Counted from the first letter of the stretch, positions 1 through 6,887 are shown. The stretch: 8,437 nt of DNA from Solirubrobacteraceae bacterium (GCA_024710825.1 JANJUA010000115.1:1-8437); one strand, 5' to 3'. Program-made: numbers and translations. Notes: generated from the sequence alone by a model not told the origin.

Positions 1-337
1 AGGGGGCGATCAGACCGGCGGCGGTCGGGACCGTCACGTCGACGAGGCGCGCCGCGCTCGCGCGCAGCTCCCAGAGCGATCCCGCCGCGGCATGGCTCAG
101 CACGGCGCCGCGGCCGCAGGCCTTCACCGCCGCCAGCCATCTCGCCCTCGGCGTGAGCGAGCGGTGGCCCACCGCGTAGACGCCACGATGGAGCTGATGG
201 AGGCGCCCTGAGCGCATCCGCCGATCCACCGCGCTCGGGCTGAAGCCGAGCACGCCGAGCTCCGTCCGGCTGACGATGCCGTGCTGGCGCGTCGCCAGGG
301 CGGCCAGACGCAGGTCGCTGTCGAGTTTGCGTCGCAT
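1..337 (-). CDS. AbiEi-type winged-helix protein, probably with a DUF559 nuclease-like C-terminus (partial, C-terminus off the left edge)
   Basis: An open frame reads leftward from ATG at 337-335 to base 1, giving 112 residues without a stop. It begins MRRKLDSDLRLAALATRQHG. Residues 12-48 (LAALATRQHGIVSRTEL..LGFSPSAVDRRMRSGRL) look like the small winged-helix domain found at the N-terminus of AbiEi-type (type IV) antitoxins. RGVYAVGH (51-58) and SHAAAGSLWEL (81-91) follow, as in the many actinobacterial proteins that carry this domain before a DUF559 (Vsr-like nuclease fold) domain. That C-terminal part would lie beyond the window, so the nuclease portion is inferred from family habit. No AbiEii toxin gene is visible, so a working toxin-antitoxin role should not be assumed. 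The ATG has no Shine-Dalgarno and sits in the middle of a short inverted repeat. It is divergent from the phosphatase gene, 64 bases away. Family call is fairly sure; function is unknown. Confidence 0.8.
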   Translation of the reverse strand, partial: MRRKLDSDLRLAALATRQHGIVSRTELGVLGFSPSAVDRRMRSGRLHQLHRGVYAVGHRSLTPRARWLAAVKACGRGAVLSHAAAGSLWELRASAARLVDVTVPTAAGLIAP

Positions 338-343
338 AGCGAC
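331..343. repeat. Short inverted repeat over the start codon of the AbiEi-like gene
   Basis: GTCGC-ATA-GCGAC has 5-base perfect arms and a 3-base centre. The minus-strand ATG (337-335) sits in the middle. A direct copy of AGCGAC recurs at 355-360. Known AbiEi antitoxins autoregulate by binding inverted repeats near their promoters, so an operator is conceivable. Arms this short also occur often by chance in such GC-rich DNA. The rest of the 64-base divergent gap (338-401) shows no clear promoter for either gene. Confidence 0.25.
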
Positions 344-401
344 GTCAAGTCGACAGCGACGCGCGGTTCACCCCCGCCGTCGGCGCTGCGACGATGGGCC
401 C

Positions 402-1901
402 ATGCACCGCACCGCGGTCGCCGATCTCGGCTCGAACTCCTTCCGCCTCGTCGTCTTCGGCGCCGCCGACGGCTGGTGGAGGCGCACCGACGAGATCTAC
501 GAGGCCGTCCGCATCGGCGCCGGCCTCGCGTCGACCGGGCGGCTGGCGAAGGAGCGCATGCGCCGCGGGCACTCGGTCGTCGAGGTCTTCGACCACTTCT
601 GCCGCGCGACCGGGATAGACGACGTGGTCGCGGTCGCGACGAGCGCGATCCGCGACGCGGAGAACGGCGCCGCCTTCGTCGAGCGCGCCGCGCTGCCCGT
701 GCGCATCCTCTCCCGCGAGGAGGAGGCCCGCTACGGCTACCTCGCCGCGGTCAACTCGTCGACGCTCGCCCACGGCGCCGTCCTCGACCTCGGCGGCGGC
801 TCGCTCCAGCTCGTCGCCGTCGACGAGCGCCGCGCCGGAGCGCTCGCGTCCTGGCCGCTCGGCGCCGTCCGCATAACCGAGCGCTTCCTCGCCGACGACG
901 GCCCGGCGAGCCGCAAGCAGCTCAAGGCGCTGCGCCACCACGTCGCCACGGCGCTCGAGGACGCGCCGTGGGTCGCCGCGTCGGGCGAGCGGCTCGTCGC
1001 GATCGGCGGCACGATCCGCAACCTGGCCGCCGCCGCGGCGGCCGCGGCCGGCCTGCCGTCGATCGGCGTCCAGGGCTACCACCTCACGACCGACGCGCTG
1101 GACGCCCTGGTCGAGCGGCTCGCCGAGCTGCCCGCCGCCGAGCGCGGCCGCGTTGCCGGCATCAAGCCCGCACGAGCCGACCTCATCCTCGCGGGGGCGG
1201 TGACCGTCCAGGCGATCGTCGAGCACGGCGGCTTCGACGGCGTCGAGGTGACCGAGGCCGGCCTGCGCGAGGGGATCTTCTTCGAGCGCCACCTCGCCGA
1301 CGCCGACGAGCCGCTGTTCGCAGACGTGCGCCGCGCGAGCGTCGAGAACCTCGCCGCGCAGTACGGCGTAGACCGAGCCCACACCGAGCACGTCGCGCGA
1401 CTCTCGCTCGAGATGTTCGACATGCTCGCGGCGGAGGGCCTCCACGACGGCGACCCCGCTGAGCGGGAGCTGCTGTGGGCCGCGGCCATGCTGCACGACA
1501 TCGGCATGGCGATCGACTACGACGACCACCACAAGCACACGCGCTACCTCGTCCTCAACGGCGCCGTGCCGGGCTTCTCCCCGCGCGAGGTGGTGATCGT
1601 CGCGCAGATCGCCCGCTACCACCGCAAGGGCATGCCCTCGTTCCCGTCCGAGCTCGCTGCGATCGTCCGGGACGGCGACCAGGCCGTGCTCGAGCGCGGC
1701 GCGACGCTGCTGCGGCTGGCGGAGGGCCTGGAGCGCTCGCGCGACCAGATCGTGCGCCGGGCGCTGCTCGAGCCGAACGGCGATGGCGCCGTCGTGCTGC
1801 GCCTGGAGGCCGAGGGCGACGTCAGCGTCGCGCGCTGGGCCGCCGAGCGGGAGCGCGGGCTCTTCCGCCGCGCGTTCGGCCGCGACCTCGAGATCGCATG
1901 A
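402..1901 (+). CDS. Ppx/GppA family phosphatase with C-terminal HD domain
   Basis: A 499-residue protein related to exopolyphosphatase (Ppx, hydrolysing polyphosphate) and guanosine pentaphosphate phosphatase (GppA, pppGpp to ppGpp), likely cytoplasmic. The actin-like ATPase fold is visible: first phosphate loop DLGSNSFRL (8-16), ATSAIRDAEN (79-88), an acidic stretch SREEEARYGYLA (104-115) holding the likely catalytic Glu, second phosphate loop DLGGGSLQL (129-137) and IGGT (201-204). From about 310 onward there is an HD-type domain with H327, HDIG (365-368), DHHKHTRYL (375-383) and YHRKG (406-410). The usual last Asp appears replaced by Glu in LLRLAEGLERSR (436-447). I chose ATG 402 because the conserved N-terminus starts there; an in-frame upstream ATG (276) would add 42 non-conserved residues running over the neighbouring gene. 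Its stop overlaps the FUSC start (ATGA, 1898-1901). Ppx and GppA cannot be told apart from sequence alone, so no symbol is given. Confidence 0.93.
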   Translation: MHRTAVADLGSNSFRLVVFGAADGWWRRTDEIYEAVRIGAGLASTGRLAKERMRRGHSVVEVFDHFCRATGIDDVVAVATSAIRDAENGAAFVERAALPVRILSREEEARYGYLAAVNSSTLAHGAVLDLGGGSLQLVAVDERRAGALASWPLGAVRITERFLADDGPASRKQLKALRHHVATALEDAPWVAASGERLVAIGGTIRNLAAAAAAAAGLPSIGVQGYHLTTDALDALVERLAELPAAERGRVAGIKPARADLILAGAVTVQAIVEHGGFDGVEVTEAGLREGIFFERHLADADEPLFADVRRASVENLAAQYGVDRAHTEHVARLSLEMFDMLAAEGLHDGDPAERELLWAAAMLHDIGMAIDYDDHHKHTRYLVLNGAVPGFSPREVVIVAQIARYHRKGMPSFPSELAAIVRDGDQAVLERGATLLRLAEGLERSRDQIVRRALLEPNGDGAVVLRLEAEGDVSVARWAAERERGLFRRAFGRDLEIA

Positions 1902-4015
1902 CGCGGGGGCGCCGGCCGACCCGCCGCCTGCGCCCGCCCGACATCGACCGCGCCGCCCTGCACGCCGCGCTGCGCGCGGCGATCGCCATCCCGATCGCGT
2001 TCGCGATCGGCGACCTCGCGGCCGACGACGCGCAGATCGGCCTCTTCGCCCTGTTCTCGGGCTTCGCGCTGCTCGTCTTCGCCGACTTCTCCGGGCCGGC
2101 GCGCGCCCGGTTCGCCGCCTACGCGGGGCTCGTCGCCGCCGGCGCGGTGCTGATCGCGCTCGGCACCCTGTGCTCGCGAGACGTCGTCCTGGCCGGCGCG
2201 GGGATGGCGGCGGTGGGCTTCGCGGTGCTGTTCGCGGGGGTCCTGAACGGGTACTTCGCCGCGGCCACCCCGGCGACGCTGCTGTTCTTCATCCTGCCCG
2301 CGATGGTGCCCGCCGGGGGCGACGCGATAGCGCCGCGGCTCGCCGGCCTGGGGATCGCCGTCGCCGTCTGCGGCCCGGCGCTCGTGCTGCTGTGGCCCCG
2401 CCGGCCGGCGGACGAGCTGCGTCGAGCGGCAGCGCGCGCCTGCACGGCGCTGGCGGAGCTGATGGCCGCCGAGACGGATGGTCGCGACGCCGCGCTGGCC
2501 GCCGCCGACACGGCGGTCCACGAGCTCCAGCGGAGGTTCGTCGCCACCCCCTACCGCCCGACCGGCTCCGCGGGCGGCAGCGCCGCGCTGGCGGTGCTCG
2601 TCGACCACGTCGTCTGGTGCTTGGCGCTCGGAAAGCACGCCAAGGAGCCCGCCCGCTCGGCGCTGCCCGTCCGCGGCGCCGCGCGGTCCCGGATGTCGGC
2701 GGAGCTCGGGGCCGCCGCGACGCTGCTGGCCGGCGGCCACGCGGCGCTCGCGCCCACCGCGCTCGACCGGATGCGCGAGACGGTCCTCGAGGAGGCGCTG
2801 GAGGCGATGCGCGACCCCGCGGTGCGCGACGACGACGCGCAGCTCGACACCCTCCTGCGCGAGGTCTTCACCCTGCGCGCCGGCTCCTACGTGGTGCGCG
2901 TCGTCGGCGAGCTGGCGGCGTCCGCCGCGACGATGGCGCGCGAGCGGCACGCGCTCGCCACCGCCGCGGCGCTCGCGCGCGACCATCTCACGCTGCGCTC
3001 GGCGTGGGCCCGCAACGCGCTGCGCGGCGCGACCGGCCTGACCGCCGCGGTCGTCACGGGTCATCTCAGCGGCGTGCAGCACTCCTTCTGGGTCGTCCTC
3101 GGCACGCTCGGCGTCCTGCGCTCGAGCGCGTTGACGACCGGCGCCAGCGCGCTCCAGGCGCTGGCCGGGACGACCGCCGGGATCGTCGCGGGCGGGGCGA
3201 TCGTCGCGGCGATCGGGACAAACGAGATCGCGCTCTGGATCGCCGTGCCGCCCGGTGTCCTGCTCGCCGCCTACGCCCCGCGCGCCATCTCGTTCGCGGT
3301 CGGCCAGGCCGGGTTCACGACGGTCGTGATCGTGCTGTTCAACCTGCTGTCGCCGGCCGGCTGGGAGCTCGGGCTCGTCCGCGTCGAGGACGTCGCGCTG
3401 GGCTGCGCGATCAGCCTGGTCGTCGGACTCCTGCTCTGGCCGCGCGGCGCGGGCGACCTGCTGCGCGACTGCCTCGCCACCGCCTACGGCCGCGCCGGCG
3501 CCTACCTGCGCGAGGCGGTCGCCGTGCTCGCCGACGGCCGCGCGCCCGCCGACCTCGACGCGGCGCGGGAGGCCGCGCTGCAGGCCGAGCACCGGCTCGA
3601 CGCGGCGCTGCGCCAGCGCCTGTCGGAGCGCGCCTTCACCACGACGCCGGTCAGCGCGTACACGTCCCTGGCCGCCGGCGCGGGGCGGCTGCGGCTCACA
3701 GGCGACGCCTTCCGCGTCCTCGCGCGGCGCATCGGCGCGGCGCCCCGGCCGGCGGTGCCGCTCTCGCTGGAGCGCGTCGAGGGCTGGTACGGACAGCTCG
3801 CGCTGGCGATCGCCGACCGCCGCGCCTCACCGCCGCCCGCCCGTCCACCGTCCTCGTTCGCGCCCGCGGCGCTCGCCGCGGTCCGCGCGGCCGCGGCCGC
3901 CGACGACCAGGCGCGCACGGTCGCGGCCGTAGGCGTGCTGCTCGGCGAGGCGAACCTCGGCCTGCTGCTGTCGCTGGAGGAGCGCCTGGCCGCCGCGTCG
4001 GCGGATCTGGCTTAG
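1898..4015 (+). CDS. FUSC family membrane protein (aromatic acid/fusaric acid exporter-like)
   Basis: A 705-residue integral membrane protein of the FUSC (fusaric-acid-resistance/YccS-like) type. There are two membrane blocks. The first spans about residues 22-166 with roughly six helices. The second spans about 375-514 and carries the family signature: QHSFWVVLGTLGVLRSS (394-410), ALAGTTAGIVAGG (421-433) and RVEDVALGCAISLVVGLLLW (495-514). Soluble helical regions rich in Ala, Arg and Glu follow each block (about 170-370 and 520-700). Both blocks end in a similar LLWPR junction (164-168, 512-516), as expected for an internally duplicated family. Family members export aromatic acids, but many have unknown substrates and nothing here fixes the substrate. 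The ATG at 1898 overlaps the phosphatase TGA by 4 bases with no Shine-Dalgarno, suggesting translational coupling. The TAG stop (4013-4015) overlaps the convergent gene's stop. Confidence 0.9.
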   Translation: MTRGRRPTRRLRPPDIDRAALHAALRAAIAIPIAFAIGDLAADDAQIGLFALFSGFALLVFADFSGPARARFAAYAGLVAAGAVLIALGTLCSRDVVLAGAGMAAVGFAVLFAGVLNGYFAAATPATLLFFILPAMVPAGGDAIAPRLAGLGIAVAVCGPALVLLWPRRPADELRRAAARACTALAELMAAETDGRDAALAAADTAVHELQRRFVATPYRPTGSAGGSAALAVLVDHVVWCLALGKHAKEPARSALPVRGAARSRMSAELGAAATLLAGGHAALAPTALDRMRETVLEEALEAMRDPAVRDDDAQLDTLLREVFTLRAGSYVVRVVGELAASAATMARERHALATAAALARDHLTLRSAWARNALRGATGLTAAVVTGHLSGVQHSFWVVLGTLGVLRSSALTTGASALQALAGTTAGIVAGGAIVAAIGTNEIALWIAVPPGVLLAAYAPRAISFAVGQAGFTTVVIVLFNLLSPAGWELGLVRVEDVALGCAISLVVGLLLWPRGAGDLLRDCLATAYGRAGAYLREAVAVLADGRAPADLDAAREAALQAEHRLDAALRQRLSERAFTTTPVSAYTSLAAGAGRLRLTGDAFRVLARRIGAAPRPAVPLSLERVEGWYGQLALAIADRRASPPPARPPSSFAPAALAAVRAAAAADDQARTVAAVGVLLGEANLGLLLSLEERLAAASADLA

Positions 4016-4344
4016 ATCTCGCGCTCGCGCGTGCCGTGGCCGCCGCCGACGGGCACGCTGACCGTCTGCGTCGAGACCGCCTCGACGACGTCCTCCTCCT
4101 GCTCCTCCAGCGATGCGTCGTGGTCGCCGTCGCAGAGCACGCGGAAGTTGCCGGTCACGCCGCCGTCGGACTGGATCCGGATACCGGGGAGGATCTCCTC
4201 GCCCTCGTCGAACCCGAGGCGCTCCATGTCGAAGTGGGCGAGCCCGATACCCCACGCGGTGTGGGTCGGGTTCTCGCGGTCATGGGCGTTCAGGGCAATC
4301 TGGAACGCCCGCAGGTTCTTGCCCACCTTCGACGGATCGGCCAT
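4012..4344 (-). CDS. Small acidic protein of unknown function
   Basis: A 110-residue protein beginning MADPSKVGKNLRAFQIALNA. I do not recognise the family. It has a basic, probably helical N-terminus (1-22), then a compact hydrophobic/acidic middle including WGIGLAHFDMERLGFDEGEE (31-50) and ILPGIRIQSDGG (51-62). Next come GNFRVLCDGDHD (65-76) and a strongly acidic stretch, SLEEQEEDVVEAV (78-90). The tail, from about 91, is Ser/Thr/Val/Gly-rich. No signal peptide or membrane segment is seen, and there is a single Cys (71). Third codon positions are G/C-rich like the neighbours. It lies 33 bases downstream of the PanE-type gene on the same strand and could be read through from it, but it also has its own candidate promoter. 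Its TAA (4014-4012) overlaps the FUSC TAG tail to tail. I consider it real because of its position, its normal start and its non-repetitive, globular-looking composition. Confidence 0.72.
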   Translation of the reverse strand: MADPSKVGKNLRAFQIALNAHDRENPTHTAWGIGLAHFDMERLGFDEGEEILPGIRIQSDGGVTGNFRVLCDGDHDASLEEQEEDVVEAVSTQTVSVPVGGGHGTREREI

Positions 4345-4352
4345 CCGCCTAC

Positions 4353-4381
4353 ACCGTATCGCCGATCGCGAGCCGAGTCAT
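4353..4381 (-). promoter_or_regulatory. Candidate promoter of the small acidic protein
   Basis: On the minus strand, ATGACT (4381-4376) is followed by a 17-base spacer and TACGGT (4358-4353). This matches a sigma-70-type -35/-10 pair, with TANNNT at -10. The -10 ends 8 bases before the ATG at 4344, so the transcript would start at or next to the start codon. The GGCGG directly before the ATG is too close to act as a normal Shine-Dalgarno. The -35 overlaps the stop codon of the upstream PanE-type gene. Prediction by eye only. Confidence 0.4.
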
Positions 4382-5268
4382 CCCTCCAGCCGCTCCCGGA
4401 TCCGGCCCGCCAGCCGCTCGACGGTCGGACAGGCCAGCCCGTGGGCGACGCCGTGGCGCAGCACCGCTCCGGCGATCGCGTCGAGCTCGGGCTCGCGCCC
4501 CGCCGCGACGTCGCGGCGCATCGACGAGCCGAGGCCCGGATGTGCCTCCCACAGCTCGCGCAGCGTGTCGTCCGCGGCGATACCCGCTCCCTCCGCGTTC
4601 GCCACGGCGGCGGTCTCGTCGACGGCGCCCTCGAGGTCGAGCCGCCGCCGCGGGTGCTCGCGGATCGCGCCGAGCGGGAGGTCGTAGGCGGCCGTCGTGC
4701 AGGCGAGCGCGTTGAGGCGCACCAGCTTGCTCCACAGCACGCGCGCCTCGGTGTCGCCGAGCCGGGCGGGGATCTCCGCCCCCCTCAGGGCGTCGGCGAA
4801 CGCCGCCATCCGCGGACGCGGCGCCGGATGGTCGGACGCCAGCTCGACCCGGTAGCCGGGGCTCGTCTGGACGATCGCCCCCGGCTCCGTCCGGTCGCTC
4901 TCGATGCGGATCGTCGCCGCGACCGCGCGCGGCCCGAAGCGCTCGCGCAGCGCGGCGAGATGGTCGAGCCCGTTGAGCAGCGGGACGACCAGGCCGGGGG
5001 CGCAGTCGATCCGCTGCAGCGCCGCGGCGAGCGTCGTGGCCTTGGTCGCCACGACGAGCACGTCCACCTCGTCGTCGAGCCGCGCCGTCGCCGCCGGATG
5101 CGCCACGAAGTCGCCCATCCGCACGCTCGACACCCGCAGGCCGCGCTCCGCGATCGCCGCGGCGGTCTCGGCGCGCGCCACGACGGTGGTCGAGACGCCG
5201 GCCCGCACGAGCGCCGCGGCCACGAACCCCCCGACGCCGCCCGGCCCCAGCACCGCCACGCGCGTCAT
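4378..5268 (-). CDS. panE: 2-dehydropantoate 2-reductase (ApbA/PanE) family protein
   Basis: A 296-residue NAD(P)H-dependent reductase, the usual length for the family. The type enzyme reduces ketopantoate to pantoate in pantothenate/CoA synthesis. An N-terminal Rossmann fold begins MTRVAVLGPGGVGG, with the GPGGVG loop at 8-13. VVATKATTL (72-80) holds a conserved Lys (76), and LLNG (97-100) holds the conserved Asn (99). The C-terminal helical domain carries VLWSKLVRLNALACTT (177-192), with Lys181 matching the catalytic Lys of E. coli PanE. It also carries GSSMRRDVAAGREPELDAI (247-265), with Ser and Glu261 in the substrate-binding positions. The ATG at 5268 overlaps the TGA of the upstream AgpS-type gene by 4 bases (5265-5268), so the two are probably translationally coupled. 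Family membership is firm. Many genomes hold several PanE paralogues acting on other 2-oxo or hydroxyketone substrates, so true ketopantoate activity, and hence the symbol, is tentative. Confidence 0.87.
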   Translation of the reverse strand: MTRVAVLGPGGVGGFVAAALVRAGVSTTVVARAETAAAIAERGLRVSSVRMGDFVAHPAATARLDDEVDVLVVATKATTLAAALQRIDCAPGLVVPLLNGLDHLAALRERFGPRAVAATIRIESDRTEPGAIVQTSPGYRVELASDHPAPRPRMAAFADALRGAEIPARLGDTEARVLWSKLVRLNALACTTAAYDLPLGAIREHPRRRLDLEGAVDETAAVANAEGAGIAADDTLRELWEAHPGLGSSMRRDVAAGREPELDAIAGAVLRHGVAHGLACPTVERLAGRIRERLEG

Positions 5269-6821
5269 GGGTCGACGAGCACCCCCGGGTTGAGGATCGC
5301 GGCCGGGTCGACGGCGGCCTTGGCCGCGCGCAGCGCCGCCGCGAACGGCTCCGGGCGCTGGCGGTCGTACCAGGGGCGGTGATCGCGTCCGACCGCGTGA
5401 TGGTGGGTGATCGTGCCGCCGTGGGCGAGCAGCGCCTCCGACGCCGCCCGCTTGACCGCCCACCACTGCGCCTCCTCGTCGCCGCGGCGCGCGGGCGCCA
5501 GCACGGTGAAGTACGGGGCCGCGCCGTCAGGGTAGGCGTGCGTGAGCCGGCAGGTGACCGTCGCGCGATCGTCGGCCAGCGCGTCGCGCGCCGCCGCCAG
5601 CACCGCCTCGTGCAGCGCGGGCAGGGCGTCCCAGGTGACGGCGGTCTCGAAGGTCTCCGACAGCACGCCGAGCGCGATCAGCACGTCGCGCAGGTACGGC
5701 GCGCGCAGGAACGCGTCGCGCCAGGCGCCGACGCGCTCGCCCCCCTCGTCCCAGGTGCCGCCGCACTCGACGCACAGCTCGAGCCCTCGCGCCAGCTCGG
5801 CCTCGACCGGCGCGTCGGACGACTCGAAGCCCAGCACGAGCAGCGCCTGCTCGCCGTCGCCGCCGCTCATCAGCGCCGCCTCCGCCGGGTCGATCAGACG
5901 GCAGTTGGCGGGCTGGAGACCCGACTGCGCCAGCGCGCGGACCGCCTCGGCCCCGAGCGCGAAGCTCGGGAAGCGCACCCCGCGCGAGGCGCGGTGCTCC
6001 GGTCGGGGTCTGACCCGCATCCAGGCCTCCGTGACGACGCCGAGGATCCCCTCCGAGCCGATCAGCGCCCGGTCGGGGCTCGGCCCGGCGCCGGACCCGG
6101 GCAGCCGCCGCGATTCCCACGCGCCCGTCGGCGTGACCGCCCGCACCGCCTCGACGAGGTCGTCGACATGCGTCGGCCCGGTGGCGAAGTGCCCGCCGGC
6201 GCGGGTGGCGATCCAGCCGCCGAGCGTCGAGAGCTCGAACGACTGCGGGAAGTGGCGCAGCGTCAGGTCGTGCTCCCCGAGCTGGTCCTCGAGCGACGGG
6301 CCGAGCACGCCCGCCTGCACGCGCGCGGCGCGCGAGACCGGATCCACCTCCAGCACTCGGTCCAGCGCGCCGAGGTCGAGCGAGACGACCGGCCCGTCGA
6401 CGACCGGCGTGACACCGCCCACGACGGACGTCCCGCCGCCGTAGGGCACGACGACCGTGCCGGTCTCGGTCGCCCACTCGAGCACCGCGAAGACGTCCTC
6501 CTCGTCGGCCGGGCGGACGACGGCGTCGGGCGCGTGGTCGAAGCGGCCGCGGAAGGCGCGGACGACGTCGAGGTAGGACTTGCCCCACGCGTGCGTCGCG
6601 CGCGCGTGGTCGCCGTCGTCGAACGGGACGCCGGCCGGCGGGGGCGGCAGCTCGCGCGGCGCGCGCAGCGCCGCGGCGTCGAGGGCGACCGGCTCCTCGG
6701 CCGGCTGGGCGGGGAAGCCGAGCTGCCGCTCGACCAGCGGCGCGGCGCCCGCGACGTCGGCCGCCGACGGCTCCTCGTCCGCGTAGCCCCATCCCCAGTG
6801 CTTGCGCGGGCGGCGTGCCAC
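5265..6821 (-). CDS. FAD-binding oxidase of the AgpS (alkyldihydroxyacetonephosphate synthase) type
   Basis: A 518-residue flavoprotein of the PCMH/vanillyl-alcohol-oxidase superfamily. The N-terminus ARRPRKHWGWGY resembles the WxxWG(Y) start of AgpS-type proteins. HAWGKSYLDVVRAFRGRF (77-94) and APDAVVRPADEEDV (97-110) lead into the FAD pyrophosphate loop PYGGGTSVVGGV (126-137). HFPQSFELSTLGGWIATRAG (190-209) and DRALIGSEGILGVVTEAWMR (250-269) complete the FAD domain. The C-terminal part has APYLRDVLIALGVLSETFET (374-393), THAYPDGAAPYF (427-438) and HHHAVGRDHRPW (473-484), the His-rich active-site motif of AGPS. AGPS swaps the acyl chain of acyl-DHAP for a fatty alcohol in ether-lipid synthesis; other relatives oxidise D-2-hydroxy acids. 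I prefer the GTG at 6821: it directly precedes the conserved N-terminus and lies 7 bases after a TAGACT box. An ATG at 6899 would add 26 Arg/Pro-rich residues across the divergent promoter region. Confidence 0.87.
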   Translation of the reverse strand: MARRPRKHWGWGYADEEPSAADVAGAAPLVERQLGFPAQPAEEPVALDAAALRAPRELPPPPAGVPFDDGDHARATHAWGKSYLDVVRAFRGRFDHAPDAVVRPADEEDVFAVLEWATETGTVVVPYGGGTSVVGGVTPVVDGPVVSLDLGALDRVLEVDPVSRAARVQAGVLGPSLEDQLGEHDLTLRHFPQSFELSTLGGWIATRAGGHFATGPTHVDDLVEAVRAVTPTGAWESRRLPGSGAGPSPDRALIGSEGILGVVTEAWMRVRPRPEHRASRGVRFPSFALGAEAVRALAQSGLQPANCRLIDPAEAALMSGGDGEQALLVLGFESSDAPVEAELARGLELCVECGGTWDEGGERVGAWRDAFLRAPYLRDVLIALGVLSETFETAVTWDALPALHEAVLAAARDALADDRATVTCRLTHAYPDGAAPYFTVLAPARRGDEEAQWWAVKRAASEALLAHGGTITHHHAVGRDHRPWYDRQRPEPFAAALRAAKAAVDPAAILNPGVLVDP

Positions 6822-6828
6822 GGCCGCG

Positions 6829-6834
6829 AGTCTA
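6829..6834 (-). promoter_or_regulatory. Candidate -10 box (TAGACT) of the AgpS-type operon
   Basis: TAGACT on the minus strand fits the actinobacterial TANNNT -10 pattern and ends 7 bases before the GTG at 6821. No Shine-Dalgarno lies between them, so a leaderless transcript is likely. No good -35 is seen 16-18 bases further upstream. It supports the GTG start over the longer ATG start. Confidence 0.45.
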
Positions 6835-6887
6835 AGCCGTCGCCTCGCACCGGCGGGCCGGCCCGGCCCCAGCGCCGTGTCCGGCAC

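Noticed and set aside
276..401. N-terminal extension of the phosphatase to ATG 276
   Set aside because: The extra 42 residues are Arg/Ser-rich, not family-like, and overlap the start of the divergent AbiEi-like gene. The conserved N-terminus begins at 402.
338..401. Possible promoter for the phosphatase gene in the divergent gap
   Set aside because: Only weak candidates such as GACGAT at 390-395, which does not fit TANNNT and has no convincing -35, so it was not listed as a feature.
1015..1065. Alanine-codon run (eight Ala, residues 209-216 of the phosphatase) as a possible tandem repeat
   Set aside because: Mixed GCC/GCG codons within a helix of a normal protein; common in GC-rich genomes and without repeat structure beyond composition.
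345..3592. Long minus-strand open frames of 425 and 658 codons opposite the phosphatase and FUSC genes
   Set aside because: Their translations are Arg/Gly/Ala/Pro/Asp-rich with no recognisable domain, and they lie exactly opposite well-supported genes. Long antisense frames are expected at this GC content.
1783..5382. A 1199-codon plus-strand open frame crossing several genes
   Set aside because: It runs through the end of the phosphatase, the FUSC gene and the antisense of the minus-strand genes, with extreme Arg/Ala/Pro composition and no domain. It is a GC-driven artefact.
5269..5466. N-terminal extension of the PanE-type protein to an upstream in-frame ATG near 5466
   Set aside because: The extra 66 residues are Arg/Gly/Pro-rich and lie within the AgpS-type coding region. 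The Rossmann strand MTRVAVLG begins at 5268.
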